Part shown: one piece after another, positions 53,146 through 63,500 of the stretch
Position numbering within the stretch: position 1 is the stretch's first letter
How the letters are laid out: every line of letters begins with the position of its first letter
Assembly (NCBI GenBank): GCA_946811185.2
Contig: OX328113.1
Span: 6,634,001-6,698,000, forward strand
From: Hippopus hippopus
Lineage: Eukaryota; Mollusca; Bivalvia; Cardiida; Cardiidae
Direction: 5' to 3'
DNA length: 64,000 nt
Position numbers and translations under genes: made by a program
The notes under the pieces: generated by a model
Seen by the model: the letters and a program-made list of their open reading frames with translations, nothing else
Databases searched by the model: none
What the model was told of the DNA's origin: nothing

Positions 53146-53288
53146 GTTAAATTGAATAATGAATTAGTTTTACAGTACAAGTATTTGGCGGATAGTTAAA
53201 CACGCCTATGGCCAGTACTAGGTGAATTCGCGAAATTTTAGACGCGCAATAATATCCACATTTACATAGTGTAAAAAATAAGGAGAAG

Positions 53289-53560
53289 TCATGGCAAAAC
53301 ACACCAGACATAAGACATTTCAAAGCTACACACAATTATCCCAGTGTTGTACTTTGAGCTGCACTTTGGATCTCGCGCCTGTAAAACAAACGCTTGAACG
53401 CCGTTTGATAGCCAACCACATGCGCACCAATCCAGGCCAAGACTTCTTGACTCCAGCAGGTCATTTCGTGTCACAATAACAGTGCCACGCTCCGCACATT
53501 TGGCTGCTGCATCCGCAAACCTTATTTGGTAAACTCCGAGTGCACTCCTCACTTGAAAAA
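53289..53560 (-). CDS. PAN-Link gene, exon 2 (complete Link domain)
   Basis: Starts VFQVRSALGVYQIRFADA and holds the Link landmarks: AAKC (Cys 1), LGLDWC then GWLSNG (Cys 2), ARDPKC (Cys 3), TGII, and VWC (Cys 4) just before the stop. Two extra cysteines (ACG, IVCS) could pair. Length (about 90 aa) is normal for one Link module. Confidence 0.8.
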
Positions 53561-53571
53561 CTGGGGAAAAA

Positions 53572-53838
53572 AGAGCCAAGCTCTGGCAAATGGGGGCTTA
53601 ATGCATCTCTGTGATCTATTATACCAAGCGTGTCATCATATAGTTATGGATCCATAAAGGCCAATTTTTTTACCTAACATTCGACTGGATCTGGAGGTAG
53701 AATGGTCCTTTGACATGCAGAAAATTGACCAATAGCAAAGAGCTGCGATCCATGTCAGCCTGGTCGGACTGTGCAGGCTAACATGGGTCGATACTTTTTG
53801 CAGATGCATTAAGCCCCCTTTTCACAGAACACGGCTTA
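53572..53838 (+). repeat. Family C MITE next to the Link exon acceptor (C14)
   Basis: GAGCCAAGCTCTGGCAAATG to CACAGAACACGGCTTATTT. Its end is about 11 nt from the - strand acceptor AG (53561-53562). Confidence 0.85.
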
Positions 53839-53857
53839 TTTTAATGTAATTAAACTG

Positions 53858-54071
53858 TTAACCTGCTAAGAAAGTTAAATGAAATTTTCCAGTTGATAGT
53901 TAAAACCCGAATGTTGCTATTTTAAAGTTACTTTCTGGAGGAAAAAAACCCAAAAAAACATCTTATCGGACAGTGCAGATCAAGATCAGACTGCACAGAA
54001 CGTGCAGTCTGATCTTGATCTACACTGTACGCAAAAGGTCATTGAGTCGTGTTGAGCAGCCCGAGGGTTAA
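53858..54071 (-). repeat. Family B MITE (B20)
   Basis: TTAACCTGCTAAGAAAG to AGCAGCCCGAGGGTTAA, perfect-looking hairpin GATCAGACTGCACAGAACG. Its TTAA at 54068-54071 also starts A24. Confidence 0.9.
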
Positions 54072-54218
54072 CGCTATATCAAACGACACAATTTTCAGAC
54101 TTGTCCATAAGAAAGCATTCGCAGACCACAAATCAAATATGACCCAAAAATTAGAATTTGCTTTCGGAATGGTAAATATCGTTCTAGGGAAAGAAGAAAA
54201 TGCTGGTTATCGATTGAC
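54068..54218 (-). repeat. Family A MITE, half, joined to B20 (A24)
   Basis: TTAACGCTATATCAAACGAC, TTCGCAGACCACAAATC, GGGAAAGAAGAAAATGCTGG, then breaks into K6. Confidence 0.75.
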
Positions 54219-54395
54219 GTGTTCGGTGTATAGCACTGTTACACGGGACCTCGGTTTAAGGTATCATCCGAAAGACTGTACTTTTAAGTAGTTTTAGATG
54301 GCCAGCCATTGGGCTCGAACCCATATCCTCAAGCGCCCCCAGAACTTGACGTTTACGAGTCTTACACTCTACTACTTGAGCTACTCGGACTGGTC
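54215..54395 (-). repeat. tRNA-headed SINE, family K (K6)
   Basis: - strand: GTAGAGTGTAAGACTCG (A-box region), GGGTTCGAGCCCAATGGC (B box), then ACCTCGGTTTAAGG in the body complement. 3' truncated. Confidence 0.8.
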
Positions 54396-54679
54396 ATTTA
54401 CTTACCTGGTACATGGGATACCGTGATCTTTATGAAAGCGTTTCAATATTCAGATTCTGGTACATTTGACCCTTTCAGTGCCATAGAAGAAAACAAAACG
54501 TGCAGCCTGATCTTTGATCTATACCATCCGCTTGCTTAGCCAAGCCTATAAACCAAACACTTTTCTGAGTTTTACTGGCTTGTCTATTCAGTCTTTGAGA
54601 GAGATGGAGTGTATTTACGTATTTGGTGTTGAAAGAATTAAGAACATTATCTTCTGCTAAATGGCATTCTTCAAATATA

Positions 54680-55035
54680 GGTAGTTTGCAGCTCATAGGG
54701 ACCCCCTGAATTTTTAAATATCTTGAAAAATCCCGCATCAATTTTTATGAAACTTTTCAAGGTCTTTTAAAATGACCTTACCAACTCTCACAGTGAAAAT
54801 TAGAATTTTTCTTCTGCAAGAAAGAACATTTTGCCCATTCCAGTAATGTTAAAGTTTTGCTCTGAAGCTTAACACTCTCCGACGGTTTCGCACAGTGACC
54901 AGACCAGCAAACATAACTGGACAAGTGCATGACTTCAGTACCCCAGTTCAGTTAAATATGAGGCCCTGAAATTGTTTTTTGTACAAATAATATAGTTCTA
55001 TACTTTACCTTAGTTATCGCTCTCATCACTTTCAT
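54680..55035 (-). repeat. Dispersed repeat P, inverted copy (copy 2)
   Basis: CATAGGGACCCCCTGAAT, CTCCGACGGTTTCGCACAG, GGACAAGTGCATGACTTCAG and TTAAATATGAGGCCCTGAAA are the reverse complement of blocks at 36474-36835. Confidence 0.8.
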
Positions 55036-55835
55036 TCAAACTTTGAAGTCTATTATGATTTGTCTAATGTTTTCTTATATGGTGTCTGTTCTCCAATATT
55101 TGATTCAATTTTATTTTCGGCATGGCTTCAACTTTTTATACCACTTCTTTTGAGATATGTGTTCCGAACCACCTGACACTTAGACTTAAAGGTCATTCAA
55201 TGGTTTGTTTTGAATTGTTTTTCGCTACGATTTCTTCATTTCACCCAAAATTAGCTCAATTGTATTATGGTCACACTCATAAGGTGGTAGTCTTAAAGAC
55301 ACTGTGTCCCTTTGAACGTAAAAAACTCATCTACAACAATACTTTGGAGCTTGTTCATGGAACTTAACTTCATACAATGCACCCTTCCTTATCTTATTGT
55401 TGTATGCTATACCGCATGATGTGAGCCAGAGTTTGACTGGGTTTCGGAAAAAAAAAACATCAATGGTTGGGCGTGGAAAAGAAAACAAAGTGTAAACAAG
55501 TGTGTTCAAATCTCCAATATTGAATTACTAAAATAAAACTCAAATAAAAAACAAGACCAGGGCCTCAAAAGTTGAAGATTTACTATTCAAACTATAGACG
55601 ACCACAGTTACTGTACTTGCATGAGAATTGTTTTCACAAACAGGTAAACTCGGAATAGCCTTCAACCCTCCCACCGTTTTTAAGCAGTTTTGTTCATACT
55701 TTTTAACATTGCATTGAATGCAAAAAAGTCAAAATAACTTATCAAAAATTCTGAAAATTTCACCCAGAGTTGGTAAAGGTAATATTATTAACTATGCAAA
55801 TTTTCAGTACAATAGCTATACACATCTATCTGATT
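55036..55835. other. No feature recognised
   Basis: Intron of the PAN-Link gene. An 81-codon frame at 55122-55367 lacks splice, domain or composition support. Confidence 0.4.
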
Positions 55836-55837
55836 TG

Positions 55838-56235
55838 CATTATCTCCCGCTAGATGGCATTCTACAAACACACATCTATCTAATTTGGGCATTCTGGGTA
55901 CAGAACCCGACTACCTTTCAAAACAACCGTTACTTTGAATTTCAAAATGAAACAAACGTTTACTCAATAAGACGCTACCTGGTGCGATTCATTCAGCTAT
56001 GATCGGCTAGCATGTAACCTATGCATAGGCCATTTATTAAAACAGCCCCTACATGCTTGGGTAATAGGCTAATAGCTTCGGTATAAGCCCTACTTTTCCC
56101 GGTTATACGCGGATGGGTGATGCGTCATGGCAGACAGGTCGAATCTGCGAAGAATATGACATGCGCAGACAACGATCTGATTTGGGCATTCTGGGTACGA
56201 TCAGGATTGAATTTTGAATTTCCTTTAACGGGTGT
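55838..56235 (-). repeat. Dispersed repeat O, inverted copy (copy 2)
   Basis: CTAGATGGCATTCTACAAAC, GGGCATTCTGGGTACAGAAC, CGCTACCTGGTGCGATTCAT, AGAATATGACATGCGCAGAC match 22905-23480 in reverse. Confidence 0.75.
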
Positions 56236-56279
56236 CCATTCAGTGTGCTCAATTTCGGAACAGTGCGCTGCCAACATTA

Positions 56280-56507
56280 AATGAGCCATACTTTGTGATG
56301 CATGATACCAAGAAAGTCATCACATAATCATAACTTCATAAAACCCAGTTAGTCTAACAATTAACTAAATTTGGAGGAAGAATGGTCCTTGGACATACAG
56401 AAAGTTTAAAGATAGCAAAAGGTTTCAGCCCATGTCAGACTGCGCAGGGTGACATGGTAGATACTTTTGGCAGATGCATTAAGCCCCCCTTTTACATCTC
56501 GGCTCAT
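56280..56507 (+). repeat. Family C MITE, shortened (C15)
   Basis: AATGAGCCATACTTTGTG to CATCTCGGCTCATT, internal deletion in the left part, core CATGTCAGACTGCGCAGGGT. Confidence 0.75.
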
Positions 56508-56767
56508 TAATAAGGCAGCTGCATACCTTTCAGGGGCGTGGCTGCCTGTACGCAAAAACTCAGTTGCGTACACATGGCAATAAAATATACGAGATATATG
56601 AATGGCAAGAAACTTCAGTTAAAAAACCCTGCTGCGTGCGCGAATGATCTTGTATTTTTAAGATGTTTACTTTCGGTGCGTGAAAGCTCAACGTGAAAGG
56701 CTTCCCCCACACCATCTCGGCGCTTCGCACCTCGGTTGACCTTGCGTACACTTTATTTTTGGCTCAC

Positions 56768-57098
56768 CTGTATAGACGGCTTTCGACATCGTAAACTATC
56801 CTTGTTCGGTTGTCAAGTGTTTGCTTCCATTTTCTCTAAAAGTCACGTCATACTCACTAAGACAGCATGCTTGATCTGCAGATTTGTATGAAACTGTAAC
56901 ACAATCAACGATGCTCCTGCAGGCGGACAAACATGCTATTGTGGATGCAGCAGAGAAACAATTCAAAATAGATTCTAGCCTGTAGCCGTTCATTCGATTG
57001 GTGAATCTTTGAGACACTTTTTCAGAATATGTTCTCCGAAATGAGCCGAACAAAAGACAGATCATCAGAAGTATTTTAACACGAACCATTTTACCCAT
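56768..57098 (-). CDS. PAN-Link gene, exon 1 (signal peptide and PAN-like domain)
   Basis: Starts MGKMVRVKILLMICLLFGSF, a clear signal peptide (a second Met four codons in is also possible). The PAN-like core follows: NCFSAASTIACLSACRSIVD, then DCVTVSYKSADQACCLSEYD, with the usual alternation of Cys. In-frame TAG at 56798-56796; the frame then continues FTMSKAVYT to the donor at 56767. Confidence 0.7.
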
Positions 57099-57159
57099 TT
57101 TGTTTTAAACGATTAACTGATCGCGACTTACAGCTATAGTGTTGTTTCATGCTTAATAT

Positions 57160-57172
57160 ATATATATATATG
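57160..57172. repeat. (TA)n microsatellite upstream of the PAN-Link gene
   Basis: Short TA run about 60 bp upstream of the start codon on the - strand. It could double as a TATA-like region. Confidence 0.5.
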
Positions 57173-57369
57173 TCCTTCCCCTTTTTATTTTAATATTTCA
57201 CAAGACACCTTTAGAACTTCAATCAGATAGCAAATGTAATTTACGCCGCCATAATATATGTCGTTACGGCTTGTTTATTCGTTTGTCAACTCTTTGTGTG
57301 TTACTACGGTCAGCTAGGTTGTAATGCGTTCGAAGTAGGTTAAAAAATTGGCAAAAGGGGGAAACATAG

Positions 57370-58315
57370 AAAGTCTAAGTAGGATGAACTACGTGTAAGT
57401 ATGGTTAACTACATTCAACTGCGAACAAAATGGCTAGGGTTAACTAGGGTATCACTTCGTCTAACTACCGGTAACTAAGTTACACTAGGCATCGATTTAC
57501 AGCAAACGTTTAAAATGACATCTCTTTTGACGTCGTACCTGGCATTCGGTCTCTTGTTGTGACCAGGCTCATCTCTGGAACTATTGATGTCTTAAGTTCA
57601 TATGTTTTCCGAGTGTACAATTTGTGCACATTGTCCTTGAGAAAACCTCACAGAAAAAACTCCAATGGGCTAACGTTTGACAAGTGTGGGGGGCAAGGTC
57701 CACTCTCGATTCAAACTTTCTTTACAATCATTTGAATATACAATGGGCTGTGTGTGGTGTTGTGCCATCTTGCTGAAACCATACTTCCTCCCCCTTGTAC
57801 TAGATACCTCACCACGAAGTGCTGGCATAAACTTTTGCCTCAAGGGAAGAGCTGCAAATATCGTTCCCTGTAATTGCTGCTACTTGTTTATTACGGTCTT
57901 CAAAGACGAAATGGCCAATTACTCGTACACCACTCCTACTGGAAGCACCCTATACAATGTGAAAGTCCACCTTCAGACATCAGATAAGCTTTAAGCCTCA
58001 CTAGTTTCTGAGCCTGATCACAACCCACATTGATGAAAGTGAATTTCATGCAGAGACCGAATGCCCTGCGACGTCAAAGTGGATGTCATTTTGAAAATCT
58101 GATGTAAATAGATGTATGTTTTGAAAGGCAATTACCGCCTATATTGTTTAATGATACCTTATAAACAGTGAATCTCATAAAACTGTATCCTAATTTTCTA
58201 AATGGTTTAAATTTTACTGTATTGCCTTGATAAAAAAAAAACCCTAGGCATATTTGAAAGCGTAACATATATCATCAAGCACCCTGTAGTTAACCTTACT
58301 TAGAACCACGCGGCA
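57370..58315 (-). mobile_element. Dead Tc1/mariner-superfamily transposon (DDE transposase remnant)
   Basis: The - strand at about 57800-57730 reads EVWFQQDGTTPHTAHCIF, matching the WFQQDGAxPHTA motif (second catalytic Asp) of this superfamily. Downstream, in other frames, come APHTCQTLAHWS and GFLKDNVHKLYTRKTYELKT (compare the family's GYLKDKVY). Several stops and frameshifts break it. Possible diverged ends: GTCTAAGTAGGATGAACTAC near 57374 and GTAGTTAACCTTACTTAGAAC near 58285. Confidence 0.8.
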
Positions 58316-58334
58316 CTCTCGGAAATTATGTTGG

Positions 58335-61080
58335 ATTAATTGTACTGTGAGCACTTTGGAACTTTTGATTGGGTGAATGTATTGAAGGTACTGTGGGAAA
58401 TTGTGAATTAATTGATGTAGTGTAGACACTGTGGGAACTTGTGATTGAGTGTATATATCGTAGGCACAGTGGGAACTTGTGACTGAGTGAGTGTATCGTA
58501 TTCACAGTGGGAACTTGTAATTGCATAAATGTATCGTAGGCGCAGTGGGAACTTGTGATTAAATGAATGTATCGTAGGCACAGTGGGAACTTGTGATTGA
58601 GTGAATGTATCGTAGATACTGTGGGAACTTGTGATTGAATGAATGTATTGTGACCACTGTGGGAACTTGTGATTGAGTGAATGTATTGTGACCACAGTAG
58701 GAACTTGTGATTGAGTGAGTGTATCGTAGGCACAGTGGGAACTTCTGATTGAGTGAATGTATCGTAGGCACAGTGGGAACTTGTAATTGAGTGAATGTAT
58801 TGTGACCACTGTAGGAACTTGTGATTGAATTAATGTATTGTGACCACAGTAGGAACTTGTGATTGAGTGAGTGTATCGTAGGCACAGTGGGAACTTGTGA
58901 TTGAGTGAATGTATTGTAGGCACTGTGGGAACTTGTGATTGAATTAATGTATTGTGACCAAAGCAGGAACTTGTGATTGAGTGAGTGTATCATAGGCACA
59001 GTGGGAACTTGTGATTGAGTGAATGTATCGTAGGCACAGTGGGAACTTGTGATTGAACGAATGTATCATGGACACTGTTGGAACTTGTGATTGAGTGAAT
59101 GTATCGTAGGCACAGTGGGAACTTGTGATTGAGTGAATGTATCATGGGCACTGTGGGAACTTGTGATTGAACGAATGTATTGTGACCACAGTGGGAACTT
59201 GGGATTGAATGAATGTATTGTGACCACATTCGGAACTTGTGATTGAGTGAGTTTATTGTAGGCACTGTGGGAACTTGTGATTGAGTGAATGTATTGTGAC
59301 CACATAGGGAACTTGCGATTTAGTGAGCGAGTGTATCGTAGGCACTGTGGGAACTTGTGATTGAGTGAATGTATTGTAGGTGCTCTGGGAACTTGTGATT
59401 TAGTGAATGAATTTTGAGCACTGTGGGAACTTGTGATTGAGTGAATGTATCGTAGGCACTGTGGGAACTTCTGACTGAATGAATGTATCGTAAGCACTGT
59501 GAAAACTTATGATTGAATGAATGAATTGTGAGCACTTTAGGGAACTTGTGATTGAATGAATGTATTGTGACCACTGTGGGAATTTGTGATTGAATTAATG
59601 TATTGTGAGCACTGAGGGAACTTGTGATTGAGTGAATGTATCATAGGCACTGTTGGAACTGGTGATTTATGAATGTATCGCACGCAGTATGGGAAATAAT
59701 CTTTGATTAATTGTACTGTTGACATTGTGGTTACTAGCAGCTGAATGAATATGTTGGTAGTTAAGAGGCTTGTAATTGATTAGCTGAATTATGGGGACTG
59801 TGGACCTTGTGGTTAAATGAAAGAATTATTGGTAATTTAGGGACTTGTGATTAAGTGAGGGAACTGTGGGCACCGTGGGAATTTGCGGTAGTTTGTATTT
59901 ATTGTTAGCACTGTGGGGACTTGCGGACAGTGTAAATCAAGATCAGACTGCAGTCTGATCTTGGATCTACACTGCTCGATAAGGACATATCTATCCCCGA
60001 AAAAATACCTTTGAAATAGCAGAATTTAGGTTTGTAATATTGACTTGAAAGTTTCATTTTATTTATTTAGTAGGATAAGGGTTAAGTTTATTATGGGTAC
60101 TGTGGGAACTTGTGGATATTTGAGCGCATCGTGGGAACTGGGAGGGGGTGGGGGGCTTGTGGTTAAATGAATGTATTGTGAGGATTGTAGGGACTTGTAA
60201 TTGACGAAGTATTTTGTGGGTACACAGCGGACTTTTGGTTGAGTAAATGTATGGATTGCACTGTGAAGACCCTTTAGTTGGTTAAATGCATTTTGAGCAC
60301 TGAGGGTACTTGTGGTTAAATTAATGCATTAAGGGGACTTTGGAGACTTGTAGTTGATTAAGTGTTTTGCGGGCACTGTAGGCATTTTTGACAGAAAGAA
60401 TGTATCGTGGGCATTGTGGGGACTGGTCGATTTATGGCTGTTGTGAGCACTATGGAAATTTGTAGTTGACTGAATGTACTGTTGGCAGAGTTGGTACTTG
60501 CGGTTGATTTTGTGCACTGTAGGAATTTGTAGTTAAATGAATGTATTGTTGGCACTGTCAGGAATTGTAATTGATTGAATATAATGTGGAGACTTGTAAT
60601 TGAATGAAGGTATTGTTCGCTATGTGGGGATAAGTAGTGCATTAAGTGTACTATGGACAGACACTGCAGGACTTGTAATTGAATGTATTGTGGGCAACAC
60701 GGGGATTTGTTGTTGATCAATTGTATTGTGGGCACTCATGATTGAATAAATGTGTTGTGGGCACTGTGGGGATTTGTAGCATGTATTGTGGGAATTTGTG
60801 TTTGAAAACCTTGTTAGCACAGTTGAGAATTGTGGATGATTGATTGTATTATGGGATTGTGGATGACTGATTGATTGTGATGTAGGCATTTTGTAGATTG
60901 GTGGATGATTGATTGTATTGTATGCATTGTGGGGCACTGTGGGTAATTGATTGTGGGCATTGCTGGGACAGCAAACTTATTTTATAATGAGCACTACTGA
61001 GACTTTTTTTAATGATCGATATTGAGACTTGTGGAAGAATCTGGATATAGTGAGTACTTTGAAGACTTGTGGTTGAATAT
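58335..61080. repeat. 38-bp minisatellite
   Basis: Units like AACTTGTGATTGAGTGAATG + TATCGTAGGCACAGTGGG are regular from 58360 to about 59650, then increasingly diverged to about 61080. As 38 is not a multiple of three, one open frame cycles through all three phases, giving overlapping - strand frames of up to 171 codons. I treat them as non-coding. Confidence 0.95.
59925..60090 (+). repeat. Family B MITE inside the 38-bp minisatellite (B21)
   Basis: GCGGACAGTGTAAATCAAG hairpin to GTAGGATAAGGGTTAA; the 5' end is missing. Repeat units lie on both sides, so it inserted after the array formed. Confidence 0.8.
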
Positions 61081-61149
61081 CTTAAGCAGGCAACATCAAG
61101 TTGAATACTAATGATTTTACTCTAATGGACAATAATACTGTTCCCATAC

Positions 61150-61445
61150 CAACCACTTTGTGCGAAAAAAAAACTCAGGGAGAGTATTGCACGTCTGGAA
61201 TGGAAACTACAATCCCCTGATCTGCATCTCATTCAGCAACCATGTGTAGATTGAGTTGCAGGTTTGGATCTTAGCATGTCAGGTCAAACCAAGATATATT
61301 CTGTGGCTTGATACCAAGTTTGTAAAGGAATGGAGCAACATTCTACAAGGGATAGTCAGGAACCTGATGGGATACCATGAGAAGACAAGGTCAAGCTGTT
61401 ATTACCTAATAGCAACAGGTCACCAGCTTGATCCTATAACAGCTT
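61150..61445 (+). mobile_element. Tc1-type transposase C-terminal remnant
   Basis: ARLEWKLQSPDLHLIQQP corresponds to the Tc1 motif WPAQSPDLNPIEHLW. Then, in another frame, VKEWSNILQGIVRNLMG corresponds to the EWxxIPQxxxRxLI helix before the C terminus. Stops and a frameshift separate the two pieces. Confidence 0.85.
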
Positions 61446-61477
61446 GCACCATTTATTTGGCAGAGGTTGAAAAATAA

Positions 61478-61724
61478 ATTTGAGCCATGCTCTGGTAAAA
61501 GGGGGTGATGCATCTCCATCATGCATTATACCAAGCAAGTTATAGCATAATTATGGATCCATAAAATCCATTTTTTTCTAAATCTGGAGGTAGAATAGTC
61601 ATTTACCATGCAGAAGAATGACCAATGGCAAAAAGGTTTCTACCCATGTCCGCCTACGCATAAATGGGTCAATACTTTTTGCAGATGTATTCAGCCCCCT
61701 TTTCACAGACCATGACTTATTTTT
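61478..61724 (+). repeat. Family C MITE (C16)
   Basis: TTTGAGCCATGCTCTGGT to CACAGACCATGACTTATTT; hairpin core damaged (CCGCCTACGCATAAATGG). Confidence 0.75.
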
Positions 61725-61849
61725 ATCAAACCTGAAAACTGGAAATAGAGAAGAACTAGAGGCGCTTGAGCGCCTGTATCGCTCCACAGGCCTGATATTT
61801 CTATAATGGCGAAAGGAAGTTTTTAACAATTATCATTCAATCCTGCATT

Positions 61850-62365
61850 TTAGCTCACTGAAGAAACAATTTGGTAGACAACCACCATAGGAACTTACCT
61901 GCAAAACAACAATGAAATCCAATGAATAGTTTTAGAGAAGAAATTTTTCAAAGATTTTACTTTATACCATAAAAGGAAAATGAGTCTCCCATAAAAGCCA
62001 TGTTTTTTGACAGATCATTTTTTTTTTTAAGGAATTCTGTAAACCTGTATCTAAGGAACATTCCTGCAAAATAATAATGCTATCCAAATAGCGGTTTGGG
62101 AGGAGAAGATTTTCAAAGGTTTTTTACTTTGGTTGCCGTGGCAACCAGAATTCTTCATGGAACACAATTATTTGAAGGAATTTGAAAGAGGACCTTCAAA
62201 GGAACATTCCTGTGAAATTTGGTAAAAATCCAGTCAATAGTTTCTGAGGAGAAGTTTTTTAAAGAAAAAGTTTATGGACGCACGCACGGATGAACGAACG
62301 GACGGACACAACGCCATGACAATAGCTCGCTGGCCTTTGGCCAGTGGAGCTAAAAACAACTACAG
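61850..62365 (+). repeat. Dispersed repeat ending in (GGAC)n and GGCCAGTGGAGCT
   Basis: TTGGTTGCCGTGGCAACC, AACATTCCTGTGAAATTTGG, GACGCACGCACGGATGAACG, CGCTGGCCTTTGGCCAGTGG and AGCTAAAAA. It resembles a repeat I recall as common in mollusc genomes. Two internal parts share AACATTCCTGYRAAAT. Confidence 0.7.
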
Positions 62366-62369
62366 ATAT

Positions 62370-62855
62370 TAACTTTGTTTTATGCCATTTATTTTCTTGA
62401 TAAATTATTCATTTCTAATTAAGCAAGCATACAAAATAAATCTTTGATTCACACAACTTTGTCAATAGCACTTCGATTCAGTCAACTTTGCCCTCTGTAG
62501 TGCACATTAGGGATTCTAGATAATGTTTTCTTTTTATGATATACAGCACAGATTGTGGTGGGGTTTTGGTGGTGTTTTGACAAAAAAAAACTTGATTTTT
62601 TTTCTTAAATCTTTTGTGATTAATTCTAATGACTGATCAACGCATCAGATTCTAGCAAACTTATGTCCAGCTTTCATTGATACTAAAATCTTAAGCCATG
62701 ATTAGCGAAACTAAAAATTTTGTGGTAAGGTTTTTGCAAAGAATTGCGAGTTTTAATGATAATATTAAACAAAGACATAAGTTTGCTGAAATATAAGGCA
62801 TAGGCTGATTGAAAAAATCAAGCAAAAAAGACTGAAAAAAAGCCATTTGCCTTCT
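62370..62855. other. No feature recognised
   Basis: AT-rich spacer, no gene or repeat family recognised. Confidence 0.4.
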
Positions 62856-62857
62856 TT

Positions 62858-63002
62858 CAGGGTTTTCCATGACTCCCTGTTTCTTTGAATTTTGACCCCC
62901 GAATCTTCAAAATGACCCCAAAAGTTCATATGTGTACCTTCTTTTCTTCATTTGAAGGGGTTCAAATGACCCCCAAATCAGAAAGTCAAGGGAAAACCCT
63001 GA
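62858..63002. repeat. Small inverted-repeat element
   Basis: TCAGGGTTTTCCATGACTC pairs with GTCAAGGGAAAACCCTGA; TTTGACCCCCGAA and TTCAAATGACCCCCAAA are further related blocks. Confidence 0.7.
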
Positions 63003-63028
63003 CTTCACATTTTGCCAAAGTTCCATTA

Positions 63029-63261
63029 TTAACTCTTTACAACACAATCCCCAGGTTTCACGACTGTAAGAAAATAGCCTTCTAAAAACTTGTGGGAAAA
63101 GGAGAAAATGCTGGTAACCAGCCTTTTCTCCTTTTCCCACAAGGTTTACAACACTTTTGCAGACAATTGCCATCATTTCAGCCAAATTTAATATGTCGTC
63201 TGCAAACGCTTGAAATATGGACGAGTCAAAAACTACCCTGTTATTTGGTAAAAGAGTTAAT
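63029..63261 (+). repeat. Family A MITE, complete (A25)
   Basis: TTAACTCTTTACAACACAAT to TTTGGTAAAAGAGTTAAT; hairpin CTTGTGGGAAAAGGAG ... CTCCTTTTCCCACAAGG. Confidence 0.9.
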
Positions 63262-63500
63262 CCCTGCACTGTATCAAAACAAAAACCATTTGATTTTCCA
63301 GTCAAAGTTCAGACTTTAAGCTTCCAAATACTGTTACAAATAACATGAAGAAATAAACATTCTCTGGATCAACTCGAAAAGGATTTTAAAGAGCTGATTC
63401 CTATCAGATACCTCTGGACTAGATGCCATGTTTTTTACCATCTGAGCATCCAGGGCTGGCAAGATGCTTACATATTTCTGGAGGAACTGCACTATAAACC

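Larger units (their letters stand above)
53289..57098 (-). pseudogene. Secreted PAN/apple-Link domain protein gene with in-frame stop
   Basis: Two coding exons on the - strand: 57098-56768 (signal peptide and PAN/apple-like domain) and 53560-53289 (complete Link domain, stop TGA). Known: PAN/apple domains bind protein or carbohydrate and Link modules bind hyaluronan-type glycans, so an extracellular matrix or recognition role is likely. The donor ACAG|GTGAGC and acceptor TTTTTTCCCCAG are strong and both phase 1, so the exons fit each other. The frame, however, hits TAG at 56798-56796 (after TTEQG), ten codons before the donor. In PAN domains the matching place is often GW, so TGG to TAG is the simplest explanation. 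It may be a pseudogene, a null allele, a base-call error, or two separate genes. The predicted full product would be about 200 aa. Confidence 0.7.

Noticed and set aside
4000..54395. Functional tRNA genes at the B-box motifs
   Set aside because: The heads at 3992, 9813, 15806, 22310, 31300 and 54395 are followed by SINE bodies or are incomplete; none folds as a full tRNA by eye.
55122..55367. 81-codon plus-strand frame in the PAN-Link intron
   Set aside because: No domain, signal peptide, splice sites or family resemblance.
56796..56810. One-base frameshift instead of a stop codon in the PAN exon
   Set aside because: A shifted frame (GIVYDVESRLY) looks plausible, but it reaches the donor in phase 2 and would not fit the Link exon; the unshifted frame with one TAG keeps phase 1.
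58326..59725. Several overlapping minus-strand frames of 84-171 codons
   Set aside because: The 38-bp minisatellite shifts phase at each unit, so three overlapping frames show the same peptide words; this is a repeat effect.
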